Shown piece after piece: positions 46,481 to 54,911 of a stretch of 64,000 nucleotides of DNA. Made by a program: the position numbers and the translations under genes. Location: assembly GCF_001542915.1 (NCBI RefSeq), contig NZ_LNNH01000012.1, positions 543,455 to 607,454 on the forward strand, read 5' to 3'. Position 1 is the stretch's first letter. The number at the start of each line of letters is the position of its first letter. Origin of the DNA: Peribacillus simplex. Its GTDB lineage: Bacteria; Bacillota; Bacilli; Bacillales; DSM-1321. A model generated the notes under the pieces. That model was not told where the DNA came from and ran no database searches. It was given only the letters and a program-made list of their open reading frames with translations.

Positions 46481-47215
46481 TCATATTACAGATAGAGCTG
46501 CTCCCTCTCTCATAAGCCTTTTTCTATAAACAAGATTGGACAGCTGGACACTCATTTCATAAAGCATAAGCAAAGGGATGATGACCAAAATATCCGAAAG
46601 GATGTCAGGCGGCGTAATCACGATAGAGATGATAACAAGAGCGAAGTAAGAAATCTTGCGTGACTTTTTCAGCACGGTAGGATTAATGATTCCTAATCTG
46701 GTCAGAAACATGACCACAAGCGGCATTTCGAATAAAACGCCAAATGGCAGGATCAAATTAATCATGAACCGAAAATATTTTTCCGCAGTGAACACTATCT
46801 CGAACTGCCCCGCGGATAGGGAGGTGAGGAAACCTAGCACGATGGGAAACAACACAAAATAACCGAATGAGATGCCGGTTATGAATAAAATGAACAACCA
46901 AGGGATGAAACGGAATGTCACTTTTCTCTCTTCCGGTTTCAACGCAGGCGCTACAAAACGCCATAACTGATAAGCTGCCAGCGGGATCGTTGCAGCGATT
47001 GAGCTAACCGCAGCGATCATCATATATACCCAGAGGATATCACTTGGTCCAAGCACGGCAAGCTTCCCGTCCATATCCTTAATGAGCACCTCATAAATAT
47101 CCTGTACGAAAATGAAACTCACTATGAAGGCAGCGACAAATCCTATCAGCGTTTTAATGATTCTGCTTCGGAGCTCTTCCATATGCTCCATAACATGTAC
47201 TTCCTTGCTCCCCAC
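46481..47215 (-). CDS. tatC: Twin-arginine translocase subunit TatC
   Basis: 244 residues from the GTG at 47215, with AAAAGGAG eight bases upstream; the resulting start GSKEVHVMEHMEELRSR parallels known TatC N-termini. Six membrane segments, with FVAPALKPEERK and the motif FGYFVLFPIVLGFL as in the family. TatC recognises the twin-arginine signal. Together with TatA 120 bp upstream and PhoD before that it forms a dedicated minimal Tat system as in B. subtilis phoD-tatAd-tatCd. Confidence 0.94.
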   Translation of the reverse strand: MGSKEVHVMEHMEELRSRIIKTLIGFVAAFIVSFIFVQDIYEVLIKDMDGKLAVLGPSDILWVYMMIAAVSSIAATIPLAAYQLWRFVAPALKPEERKVTFRFIPWLFILFITGISFGYFVLFPIVLGFLTSLSAGQFEIVFTAEKYFRFMINLILPFGVLFEMPLVVMFLTRLGIINPTVLKKSRKISYFALVIISIVITPPDILSDILVIIPLLMLYEMSVQLSNLVYRKRLMREGAALSVI

Positions 47216-47337
47216 CTTCACCACTCCTTTTCAAGAATCCCGTTATTGATCGATGGCTTCATCAAAGGCTTACATTTCCTGATTGCGATATGAAAAAGAA
47301 GCGGGCGAGCCTTTCCACCCACTTTATCTCTTCATAC

Positions 47338-47538
47338 TCATCCTTTTTTTAATGCTGCCTTTTTCTCATTTTCATCCTCTTTATCTGAATCATTCACCAA
47401 TCCTTTAGTTGCACTTTTGAACTCGGTTAAAGTACGACCGAAGGCACGGCCGATTTCCGGCAGCTTCGACGGTCCAAAAATGATCAATGCGATCACGAGA
47501 ACGATGACTAGCCCGGGTATCCCAATATTAGAAAGCAT
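47338..47538 (-). CDS. tatA: Twin-arginine translocase subunit TatA
   Basis: 66 residues: short N-terminus, one membrane helix ([19 protein letters not shown]), the hinge [17 protein letters not shown], an amphipathic helix and a charged tail. It forms the pore component of the Tat system. The gene sits between phoD and tatC. Confidence 0.95.
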   Translation of the reverse strand: MLSNIGIPGLVIVLVIALIIFGPSKLPEIGRAFGRTLTEFKSATKGLVNDSDKEDENEKKAALKKG

Positions 47539-47600
47539 CCAAATTCACTCCAATCCTTTTTCAATAAATTTTTTGCATACATTATTCCGTTGACGCTTCA

Positions 47601-49343
47601 TCAATTCGTAACTTTGCCTCGCTGCTTCATTTTTTGCTTTTCATGTGCTCGACCATGTGCGCGCGTCCGGTCCTCCTCGACTTCGCTCGTTTTTTTGACA
47701 CCATCCGTTACCGGGGCGGCTGCCACCTTTCGTAGGCCCGTTTGGTCTTTATCAAAAACGAAGGAGGCCCTTGTCGATATGTCGGCTCCTGGTTCGGTGA
47801 CGAATGGGACTACGCGATAATCCGCCTTCCATTGTTCAGGTGTTACTTGACAACGGACATAACCGCGGTAATCATTAAAAAACTTAATATGAGAATTCTG
47901 ACTTAGTATTTTATCCGTATCGGAACGCATATCTGCCCCATTGCCCCCGGATGTGATGGATGTACCGACAAACTCCACGCCGAAAATGCGCGAATTGGGA
48001 TCGTTGAAGTCCTGTTTCAAATTGGCGGCCCAGCTTGCATGTACATCACCGGTCAATACAACCAGATTTTCGATGTTGCTGCTTTTTATGACATCTATCA
48101 ACCGGTCACGTGCGGCCGGGTATCCATCCCAGGAATCCATGCTGAATTTCGGCGCGGCAGGCGTTCCATAATTCCGCTGGGCAAAGAAAATTTGCTGCGG
48201 CAGCACGTTCCACTTCGTTTTTGAATTTGAAAGACCATCCGTCAGCCACTGTTCCTGCTCTTGTCCGAGCAAGGTTCGCTTCGGATCAAGAGATTCAGGG
48301 GTTTGCGGTGAGCTCGTGTCGCCATTTGCCTGATCATCCCTGTATTGACGTGAATCAAGTACAAAGAATGAAGCAAGGCCACCATATGAGAAATTCCGGT
48401 ATAAGCGCATATCGGCTCCTTTAGGCAATGACGATTTACGAAGTGGCATATGCTCATAATAAGCTTGATAGGCAGCTGCCCTTCGCTTGATGAACGCCTC
48501 GACGGATTGTCCCTTTTCCGGGATGACATTTGCATAATTATTTTCAACTTCATGATCATCCCAAGTCACGACCCATGGAAATGCAGCGTGTGCCGCTTTT
48601 AAATGAGTATCGGAGCGGTATTGGGCATATCTATTCCGATAATCCTCAAGGGTGATGATCTCGGGACTGTTATGTACTCGAACATTACCTGTTGTGGCAA
48701 TATATTCATTTGGCCCGTATTCATATATGTAATCTCCAAGGTGAAAGACAAGATCCAGATCTTCTTTTGCCAAATGCTTGTAAGCCGTATAATATCCATG
48801 CTCGAATTGCTGACAAGAGACAAAGGCGAAGGACAGGCTTGAAACAGTTGAACTAATTGACGGAAGTGTTTTCGTCCTCCCGATCTGACTTACTTCCCCG
48901 CCGCTTTTAAACCGGTAATAATAGACCTTATCCGGTTTTAGCCCGCTTACATCCACATGCACCGAATGTCCAAGCTCAGGTTTGGCTACTTCCTTACCAT
49001 GCTGGACAATTTTCCTGAAATGCTCATCCTTGGCCACTTCCCATTTAACGGCGATGGATTCATTGGGCATTCCCCCTCCATTCAACGGATCCGGTGCCAG
49101 CCTTGTCCATAAGACCACACCATCCGGGAGCGGATCACCTGAGGCTACGCCGAGGGTAAAAGGGTAATCACTGAACTTAGGAGCTGCATTCACTTCAATC
49201 CCGCCCATTGACTGGGCAAGGGCTAGACCTAATGAAAGCCCGGCAAGCTTGCTTGCTCCCTCGATAATATCCCTGCGGTCCATATTCTTGCCTAGTTCGC
49301 TCCAATTCTTCATTAAATCTTCCATTGCTCTCTCATTATTCAT
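47601..49343 (-). CDS. phoD: Alkaline phosphatase/phosphodiesterase PhoD with Tat signal
   Basis: 580 residues. The N-terminus has MDRRDIIEGASKLAG (from residue 21), a twin-arginine signal, followed by a hydrophobic stretch and an Ala cleavage region. The catalytic domain has FAFVSCQQFEHGYYTA, VFHLGDYIYEYG, WDDHEVENNY and VVLTGDVHASW, all metal-ligand motifs of PhoD. It is exported folded and hydrolyses phosphodiesters such as teichoic acid under phosphate starvation. A Pho-type promoter lies 35-76 bp upstream. The C-terminus ends in a basic tail (KQKMKQRGK). Confidence 0.94.
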   Translation of the reverse strand: MNNERAMEDLMKNWSELGKNMDRRDIIEGASKLAGLSLGLALAQSMGGIEVNAAPKFSDYPFTLGVASGDPLPDGVVLWTRLAPDPLNGGGMPNESIAVKWEVAKDEHFRKIVQHGKEVAKPELGHSVHVDVSGLKPDKVYYYRFKSGGEVSQIGRTKTLPSISSTVSSLSFAFVSCQQFEHGYYTAYKHLAKEDLDLVFHLGDYIYEYGPNEYIATTGNVRVHNSPEIITLEDYRNRYAQYRSDTHLKAAHAAFPWVVTWDDHEVENNYANVIPEKGQSVEAFIKRRAAAYQAYYEHMPLRKSSLPKGADMRLYRNFSYGGLASFFVLDSRQYRDDQANGDTSSPQTPESLDPKRTLLGQEQEQWLTDGLSNSKTKWNVLPQQIFFAQRNYGTPAAPKFSMDSWDGYPAARDRLIDVIKSSNIENLVVLTGDVHASWAANLKQDFNDPNSRIFGVEFVGTSITSGGNGADMRSDTDKILSQNSHIKFFNDYRGYVRCQVTPEQWKADYRVVPFVTEPGADISTRASFVFDKDQTGLRKVAAAPVTDGVKKTSEVEEDRTRAHGRAHEKQKMKQRGKVTN

Positions 49344-49755
49344 GGGTCTTTCCCTCCTAATAGTTGAATCTGCTTCAAGTATAGAAGGATTTTTTTAATG
49401 ATATATGAAGAAGTGTTAAACAATGAATGCCTCATTTAGGGATTTACATTCATGACTTTTGGTACCAGCGATACGAAAGTAACGCTGATGTTCACTCCAT
49501 TAATGACATCGACCTACGAACTCTTACACATCATGACAGACCTTCGTCTTATTTTTCTTCATGAATCATTTATTGAATCATTACATATACCAAATGGATA
49601 ATGGGTCAAATGCAGGACCCAAAAGGCTGTTGCTGTCATTACAAAGGATTGAACACTATTTAAATAAGTAAATACTTAACTTTTCATTTAAAAACATCCT
49701 AATTTATGTAATAATAGAATTTATACCAAAAAAATAGTACTCGAGGGATTTTGCA
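49344..49755. other. Divergent intergenic region (phoD / spo0E-like)
   Basis: About 410 bp. It carries the phoD Pho-type promoter next to the gene and AT-rich sequence with a possible promoter near 49700-49730 for the small plus-strand gene. No other feature. Confidence 0.5.
49378..49419 (-). promoter_or_regulatory. PhoP-box-type promoter of phoD
   Basis: On the minus strand three TT(A/C)A(C/T/A)A-like hexamers follow each other: TTAACA (49419-49414), four bases, TTCATA (49409-49404), five bases, TTAAAA (49398-49393), then nine bases and TATACT (49383-49378) as -10. This is the layout of PhoP-activated promoters, which lack a strong -35. Confidence 0.65.
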
Positions 49756-49932
49756 TTGGATAGTATGGAAGCATTACATGAAAAAATCGAGATATTGAGG
49801 AAAGAATTAATAACCACCGCATTAAAGTATGGATTCACTGCACCAAACACTTTACATATTAGTCAGGAATTAGATAAACTATTGAATTTACTAGGGCATG
49901 AAAAAGAAATGATTGGTTTTCAGCAAATGTAA
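49756..49932 (+). CDS. Spo0E-family aspartyl-phosphate phosphatase
   Basis: 58 residues from a TTG at 49756 with GAGGGA seven bases upstream. Two helices with the signature SQELD (36-40), the residues that enter the Spo0A~P active site in Spo0E, YisI and YnzD. Such proteins dephosphorylate Spo0A~P and delay sporulation. The length fits the short members of the family. The ATG three codons later is too far from the site. Confidence 0.85.
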   Translation: MDSMEALHEKIEILRKELITTALKYGFTAPNTLHISQELDKLLNLLGHEKEMIGFQQM

Positions 49933-50135
49933 AACAAACATATAAATTGCAGTGTACGAGATTCACCAAAGAAGATCATACAGCTGCTTCTCCTAGACAA
50001 TATCTCCTCATCTTTTCTTGAATCAACTATACATGAGACCTCCTGTATGCATAATGGTCCTGTTTCGGTTCATAAGACTAGAACACGAACTGAATTCAAT
50101 GGAAATACCTAACCAGACATCAAGGAGAGCGGACA

Positions 50136-50531
50136 ATGAATGATAAAGATATATTAATGAAGGAATTAAAAGACCTAAAAACTTCACTTGAACATGAGGT
50201 AAGACGTGTCACGAAAATAATCGATCATTTAACACGGGAAAATGAAACGAAACCCCCGACGGAAGATGGCCACATACATATGGAAATATCGAATGAACAG
50301 GACTTGTTCTCTTTAGTTAAAGTGCAAATGCAGAAAAAGATCAGCAAGCCAAGTTACGAAACATGGTTTAAAGGTGTGTTCGTATCATCGGATGAAAATG
50401 GCCTAATGACATTAGTTGCACCTAATGAATTCGCCAGAGATTGGTTAGAAGAGCGCTACGGTGAATCGATAAAATCCTCACTTAAGGATATCAGCGGCAA
50501 AGATTACGAGATCCGGTTCATTGCGAAATAA
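50136..50531 (+). CDS. Stand-alone DnaA domain I protein with N-terminal coiled coil
   Basis: 131 residues. The first 40 form a charged helix (KDILMKELKDLKTSLEHE). From about 54 to the end it matches domain I of the initiator DnaA: QKKISKPSYETWFKG, TLVAPNEFARDWLEERY and a final EIRFIAK. Nothing of domains II to IV follows, and the gene has its own AAGGAGA site and a terminator-like hairpin 76 bp later. Residues that in B. subtilis DnaA contact SirA and DnaD (Asn, Phe and Ala of NEFARDW) are kept. A modulator that competes for such partners is a plausible role. Confidence 0.85.
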   Translation: MNDKDILMKELKDLKTSLEHEVRRVTKIIDHLTRENETKPPTEDGHIHMEISNEQDLFSLVKVQMQKKISKPSYETWFKGVFVSSDENGLMTLVAPNEFARDWLEERYGESIKSSLKDISGKDYEIRFIAK

Positions 50532-50606
50532 GGCAACTACAAGATAAAGAAACGAAGAACCCATAAGGCTCCTTCGTTGGTATGATTCCCCGATTGAAAT
50601 TACAGG

Positions 50607-50627
50607 CAGCCAACAGGCTGTTTTTTT
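50607..50627 (+). terminator. Terminator of the DnaA-domain-I gene
   Basis: CAGCC-AACA-GGCTG (50607-50620) followed by seven T. The stem is short. Confidence 0.75.
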
Positions 50628-50693
50628 GAACTTAAACTGCTCACAGGTCATTTAGTCGCGAGATCGAATCCTTTTTCTTATCCAGATAATGAA

Positions 50694-50827
50694 TTAATAT
50701 CTTTGATATTCTAGACTATCACCTGGTTGACACGCTAAAACTTCGCAGATTTTTTCTAATGTTGACATTCTCCATCGTAATCCCACCCCTCTCGGAAAGC
50801 TCCGTTACGCTCATTTTTCGTTTTGCT
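50694..50827 (-). pseudogene. Decayed XRE-type HTH regulator (YozG-like) behind DUF2975
   Basis: DUF2975 genes are normally followed by a 65-70 residue HTH regulator. Here one frame gives VAKRKMSVTELSERGGITMENV (helix 1 and 2) and another gives TLEKICEVLACQPGDSLEY up to TAA at 50694. The part between, including the recognition helix, is missing, and the original start is also lost. The pieces match the usual order, so this is a deletion remnant. Confidence 0.75.
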
Positions 50828-50840
50828 ACCTTTACACAAC

Positions 50841-51332
50841 TCAGACCGTTAAATCATTTTCCGATTTTATATTAATGGCTTCTTGTAATAGTCTTTGGAG
50901 TACAGCAGCAAAAAAGGCAATCACCATAGAGGCGAAAATAATCACCAATCCGATAGGTCTAAAACTTGGAGGGTCGACTCTTTCCGCCATAAGATAGTAG
51001 AGTGGCATACCCAGCAGGTACAAGGTACTGATTGTGATGGCAGAGTACTTTATATTCTTTAAAGCCTTTACCGATAATTCCGAGAACGCCTGATTCTTAT
51101 CAATATAGCTTAAAAGTTTAAAAGCTTGATACAAAGCAAAGTAAAAAGGGATCGCTGCCGCATACATATCTATTAAAACGAGAGATTTCATATAAGCAAT
51201 ATCTGGATATAATTCTCCAGCAAAATTCCCGATCTTAGGCACCAAAAATATGCACAAGGCAAGAACGGGAATTCCTATAAAAATAACAGCTAGCTTTAAA
51301 AAGAGTGTCGTAACTTGTTTCACAAAAAGCAC
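50841..51332 (-). CDS. DUF2975 membrane protein
   Basis: 163 residues with four membrane segments (the start VTTLFLKLAVIFIGIPVLAL, later IPFYFALYQAFKLLSYIDKNQAFS). The last motif is the DUF2975 hallmark. It normally works with a small XRE repressor, which is broken just downstream, so control of this gene may be lost. Molecular function unknown. Confidence 0.82.
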   Translation of the reverse strand: MLFVKQVTTLFLKLAVIFIGIPVLALCIFLVPKIGNFAGELYPDIAYMKSLVLIDMYAAAIPFYFALYQAFKLLSYIDKNQAFSELSVKALKNIKYSAITISTLYLLGMPLYYLMAERVDPPSFRPIGLVIIFASMVIAFFAAVLQRLLQEAINIKSENDLTV

Positions 51333-51748
51333 CTCACTTGAGTATCTTCACCATAATTTTAATGGAATTTTTATCGATTTACAATAAATAATTATCCTTT
51401 TGCGCGGAATTATTAACTGAAAAATGCTCCCTGACTTAAACTAGTCTTTATCCACTACCTGATCCATCAATATAAATAAATAATTTTGTTAAAAACCATC
51501 CTCCTCCAATAAATGGCCAGATTGTTCGAAATGGTCAATCAACACTTTTCAACTATCCTGCGCACCGTCATATTCCTGTAGAGCATTCTTCAAAAAAACA
51601 GAGCCCCTCAGTATGATGAGAGGATACACAAACCAAAACTCATCTTAAAGAGGAAGCTCTACTATGAATGATAAAAAGGCAAAGCAAACAAATTCAACTA
51701 TTTAAATGAATCACGAATCGTCAATTTTTTTCGTTTTACAAAATCTCC
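51333..51748. other. Gene-free region
   Basis: 416 bp. A 13-codon frame at about 51664 with AAAGAGGAAG upstream (MNDKKAKQTNSTI) looks like the first codons of a lost gene. Nothing else is recognisable. Confidence 0.4.
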
Positions 51749-52363
51749 CTAAACTGTCTTCTTTCTGATTAACAACTCCGCTAACGAAAGATTAAGCATC
51801 CAGCAAAGCCAAACTGCTATCGTGTATGAAGTGTCGTAAGAAAAGCTTAGTGCATTGTGGGAAATCGCGACGATTATATAAATTATCATGTTGGCAAAGG
51901 AAAGAAAAAAGCTTCTAACCATCCACTTGCTGTGGGCAAGTACTTGCCTCTTCTTAATATACGAATAGCCAAGTAGTGTTGTGGTTATCCATAGAGTGTT
52001 TAAAATGAGAAAGCCTACAGTACTTACCCAACCTCCCGTTGCAAAGAATGACACATACAATCCAGGAATGTAATTTAAGGCAATTGATAAAACATAAATA
52101 CGGCCATTCCACCGATGAAATTTTAAAAACTTGACCCGAATTGACTTAATGATTCCAAGTGGACCGGTTAAAAGCGAGATGATGGCTAACATAATGTGAA
52201 TACGAATCATAATCACCCACAACGATTCATTTGCCAGTAGCTCGTCTTTTTTTGACAGAAACCCTTGAAAATTGGGATCGACCATAAAGTTTTTCGAAAG
52301 AGTATGGAGTACCCACATTAACGGAATAATTAATATGATCGTCCTTATTACTTTATCTTTCAA
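51749..52363 (-). CDS. DUF2306 membrane protein
   Basis: 204 residues with about six membrane segments. HIMLAIISLLTGPLGI and KFHRWNGRIYVLSI carry the DUF2306 pattern with His residues that suggest heme or cofactor contact. It lies 12 bp behind another small membrane gene; together they may form a complex. No function is established. Confidence 0.78.
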   Translation of the reverse strand: MKDKVIRTIILIIPLMWVLHTLSKNFMVDPNFQGFLSKKDELLANESLWVIMIRIHIMLAIISLLTGPLGIIKSIRVKFLKFHRWNGRIYVLSIALNYIPGLYVSFFATGGWVSTVGFLILNTLWITTTLLGYSYIKKRQVLAHSKWMVRSFFLSFANMIIYIIVAISHNALSFSYDTSYTIAVWLCWMLNLSLAELLIRKKTV

Positions 52364-52375
52364 TGTGTCTTCCTC

Positions 52376-52813
52376 CTATACTTTAAGCAAACTCTGATTC
52401 GTCATAATTAGAACGGCAATTAAGATCGTTAAAAACATCACCCAGCTCATCGTTCTTAACTTTGTAAGGTTTTCCGCGAAATGATTACGGGGATGTTCTG
52501 CTTTAATAATTCCCTTGAACGTTTGGAGAATCATCCCCATCAGTGCACCTATCAACAACAGCAGAACAACTGCTATACTCACCCACAGGATTGAAGGAAA
52601 CGCTGAATATCCTGTTACCATAGCCCACCCACTTATCATTAGAAAGATAAGCGCATAGTGACCAGAACGGAGAAAGCTCAAAGCCATTCGAAGAAATCCA
52701 ATAATCTCATCACCTGTACGAGAAAATATCGTCTTAATCATCCAAGGAAGCACGAGAAAGCTTCCAAGAAATAACGCGCTTGTTACATGAATGAATATCA
52801 ATAACTGATACAT
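52376..52813 (-). CDS. Four-helix membrane protein, DUF2269-like
   Basis: 145 residues with four membrane segments and a conserved-looking His in the first one (LLIFIHVTSALFLGSFLVLP). The pattern resembles DUF2269-type proteins. It lies 42 bp behind the PfpI-like gene and 12 bp ahead of DUF2306, so all three may be one operon under the TetR regulator. Confidence 0.65.
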   Translation of the reverse strand: MYQLLIFIHVTSALFLGSFLVLPWMIKTIFSRTGDEIIGFLRMALSFLRSGHYALIFLMISGWAMVTGYSAFPSILWVSIAVVLLLLIGALMGMILQTFKGIIKAEHPRNHFAENLTKLRTMSWVMFLTILIAVLIMTNQSLLKV

Positions 52814-52855
52814 ATTTAACTCCTTATCTAGTTAGTAAATATCCTTTGTGACTCC

Positions 52856-53863
52856 CTATAACACACGGTGCCCCACTAGTTTTGATGAAGGCAGCCTTCC
52901 CGCTTTTGCTTCACCAGACATACTGTCTCCATTGACCGAAACAGAGAATTTCAAATTTAAACGCATGGGCTTCGTTGACAACATCGACCATTGTAATCGA
53001 TCGCCTTCAATGATAAGATTCTCTAATGTAGCGACATCGTCCCCTTGCTTAGCGGTCCCGTAGAATCGTCCATCTTCAGAAAATAGATTCAAAAGTACTG
53101 ATAGCTTACCAATCGGTGTTGAAAGAGTCGTGTCCCATTCCCCTACGAAAGTATTATCCAATCCACCTTTCATAGATGGGAGGGGAGGCGCGACGATTGT
53201 TACTTCAATTTCTTTTTCTTCTTTTGGTGTATTTCCTACTGCTTTCCACACTGTCCCTCTACGTTCATATTCGAATAATTGTTCAACTGCATGCGCAATA
53301 CGAGGACCTAATTCTCGTTCAATCAGATAAAGGGCCACATCGATTCCCGAAGTAACACCACCGCCAGTTACTAAATTTCCGTCATCTACAATTCGTGCAT
53401 TGATAGGAATTGCATCCGTCGCATGTAATAATTCCATTCCCATATGATGCGTTACGGCATGGCGACCGACTAATAAACCGTTCATTGCTAGAATGAGAGA
53501 ACCTCCACAGACTGTGGACACAAGTGTGTCTGAAGTATTCAAAGCATATTTTAACATGTTACTTAATTCCGTCTCCGTCGCCCTCTTTAACTTTGCAGGC
53601 ACTGAATCGGCTCCACCCCCATAAACTGATCCGGAAGCGCCAGGCACAAGGATGATTCCGCCACGAGTTACGTCAAGCTTACCGCTCGCTGGAATCAGCA
53701 AGTCATTAATACCACTTTTCACCATGCGTTTTCCTTCTGCTGTTACCAGTTCCACTGTTAACTCTTGATTGGTAAACATCGCCGCAGCAGTAAAAACTTC
53801 ATAAGGAGCAATTGCATCTAGTAGATCAAAACCATCAAATAACACAACTTGGATATGCATCAA
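52856..53863 (-). CDS. DJ-1/PfpI protein fused to a C-terminal beta domain
   Basis: 335 residues. The first 210 are a DJ-1/PfpI domain: VVLFDGFDLLDAIAPYEVF, ILVPGASG, and the nucleophile Cys in VSTVCGGSLILAMNGLL followed by HHMGMELL. After a linker (about 211-225) the last 110 residues form a strand-rich domain (FVGEWDTTLSTPIGKLSVLL, GRFYGTAKQGDD). Isonitrile hydratase and AraC-like regulators share the first part. The tail is not part of those families. A TetR operator-like dyad lies just upstream, and the TetR gene precedes it. Confidence 0.82.
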   Translation of the reverse strand: MMHIQVVLFDGFDLLDAIAPYEVFTAAAMFTNQELTVELVTAEGKRMVKSGINDLLIPASGKLDVTRGGIILVPGASGSVYGGGADSVPAKLKRATETELSNMLKYALNTSDTLVSTVCGGSLILAMNGLLVGRHAVTHHMGMELLHATDAIPINARIVDDGNLVTGGGVTSGIDVALYLIERELGPRIAHAVEQLFEYERRGTVWKAVGNTPKEEKEIEVTIVAPPLPSMKGGLDNTFVGEWDTTLSTPIGKLSVLLNLFSEDGRFYGTAKQGDDVATLENLIIEGDRLQWSMLSTKPMRLNLKFSVSVNGDSMSGEAKAGRLPSSKLVGHRVL

Positions 53864-53890
53864 TAAATACCTCGCTTTTCGAATCTTTTA

Positions 53891-53909
53891 GGACCGAACC
53901 GTCCGGTCC
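53891..53909. promoter_or_regulatory. TetR-type operator dyad
   Basis: GGACCG (53891-53896), seven bases, CGGTCC (53904-53909), 28 bp ahead of the PfpI-like start. The spacing suits TetR proteins of the LmrA/QdoR kind. Confidence 0.65.
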
Positions 53910-53993
53910 GATAAGGATATTCTATCTTAGGAAACATAGTTATGCAACCAGTGGAAATGTGAACATTTATTGAACGGAAGGTAAAAGTACCTC

Positions 53994-54590
53994 CTACCTT
54001 CCATTCTTGTAATGCTTCAACAATACTTCAACTTGTTCAATACTGTGGAATATGTGATCATTATTGAGTGATAAACGGCTTGCCATCACTGCACCTTCAA
54101 TTGTTGAAAACAGAAAGGAAGCAAGTGAATAAGAATTAACGTCTTGACGAAATTCTTTACTTCTAATCCCCTCTTCAATGACAGATTGAATAAAAAGTAA
54201 TGTTTGATTATAAGCTTCCGAAGCTTTCTCATGAAGCTCCTGGAAACCAAAATCGCTTTCAATGGCTGTATTCAGTAAAGGGCAACCTCCCTCAATAGGC
54301 GGATTATGAACAGCATCCTGATAGACATGGCACATAGCAATTAATTTCTCTGTTGCTGTTCCCTTAGACTTGGTAGACTCAAAGAAATGACTCCAAATAA
54401 TACCTCCAGCGTAATCAAAAGCAGCAAGAGCGATTTCATTTTTATTTTCAAACCTTCTGTAGATTGCCCCTTTGGGTAGGCCCGATTCACTCATAATATC
54501 CTGAATAGATGTTTGACTATAACCTTTTTTATTAAACAAAGCCAAGGAGGTCTTAATAATAAGATCCCGTGTCTCATCAATCTTCGTCAT
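53994..54590 (-). CDS. TetR/AcrR-family regulator
   Basis: 198 residues. N-terminal HTH: LIIKTSLALFNKKGYSQTSI, SGLPKGAIYRRFENKNEIAL. The C-terminal part has PIEGGCPLLNTAIESDF, typical for the LmrA/YxaF branch of TetR. It lies 130 bp upstream of the PfpI-like gene and reads toward it; the dyad in between is its likely operator. Confidence 0.88.
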   Translation of the reverse strand: MTKIDETRDLIIKTSLALFNKKGYSQTSIQDIMSESGLPKGAIYRRFENKNEIALAAFDYAGGIIWSHFFESTKSKGTATEKLIAMCHVYQDAVHNPPIEGGCPLLNTAIESDFGFQELHEKASEAYNQTLLFIQSVIEEGIRSKEFRQDVNSYSLASFLFSTIEGAVMASRLSLNNDHIFHSIEQVEVLLKHYKNGR

Positions 54591-54911
54591 TATCTGTTTG
54601 CTCCTCTATATAACTGATTTACGTTTATTATATCGATAATCTCCCTAACTATAAAGGAATGTATCAATACATACACTTAGTGGCCGCCTTGTTCAACATC
54701 ACAAAGGTTCACTAGAAGGCCCTTTTTCAGTGTTTCATGAAGACGTGACCAACCTAACATAAAAAATGATTGCCTTACTATTAAGTGGTTTTAAGGCTTG
54801 TTAGGTGAAATAGCGGTGAAGGAAGCATACATCATCCCTGATTTTATATGCTTTTTAAACGAAAAAAAGACCAAGCATCGCTTGATCTAAGAACTGTCAT
54901 GAGGATATTTG
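54591..54911. other. Intergenic region with the rodA-like terminator
   Basis: About 320 bp. Contains the terminator at 54862-54888; otherwise no gene. Confidence 0.5.
54862..54888 (-). terminator. Terminator of the rodA-like gene
   Basis: On the minus strand AGATCAAGC-GAT-GCTTGGTCT forms a stem with one G-T pair, followed by seven T. Confidence 0.85.

Noticed and set aside
54670..54740. GGCC-armed hairpin with CTTTTT tail as a plus-strand terminator
   Set aside because: The arms are only four bases with a long loop, and no plus-strand gene lies upstream.
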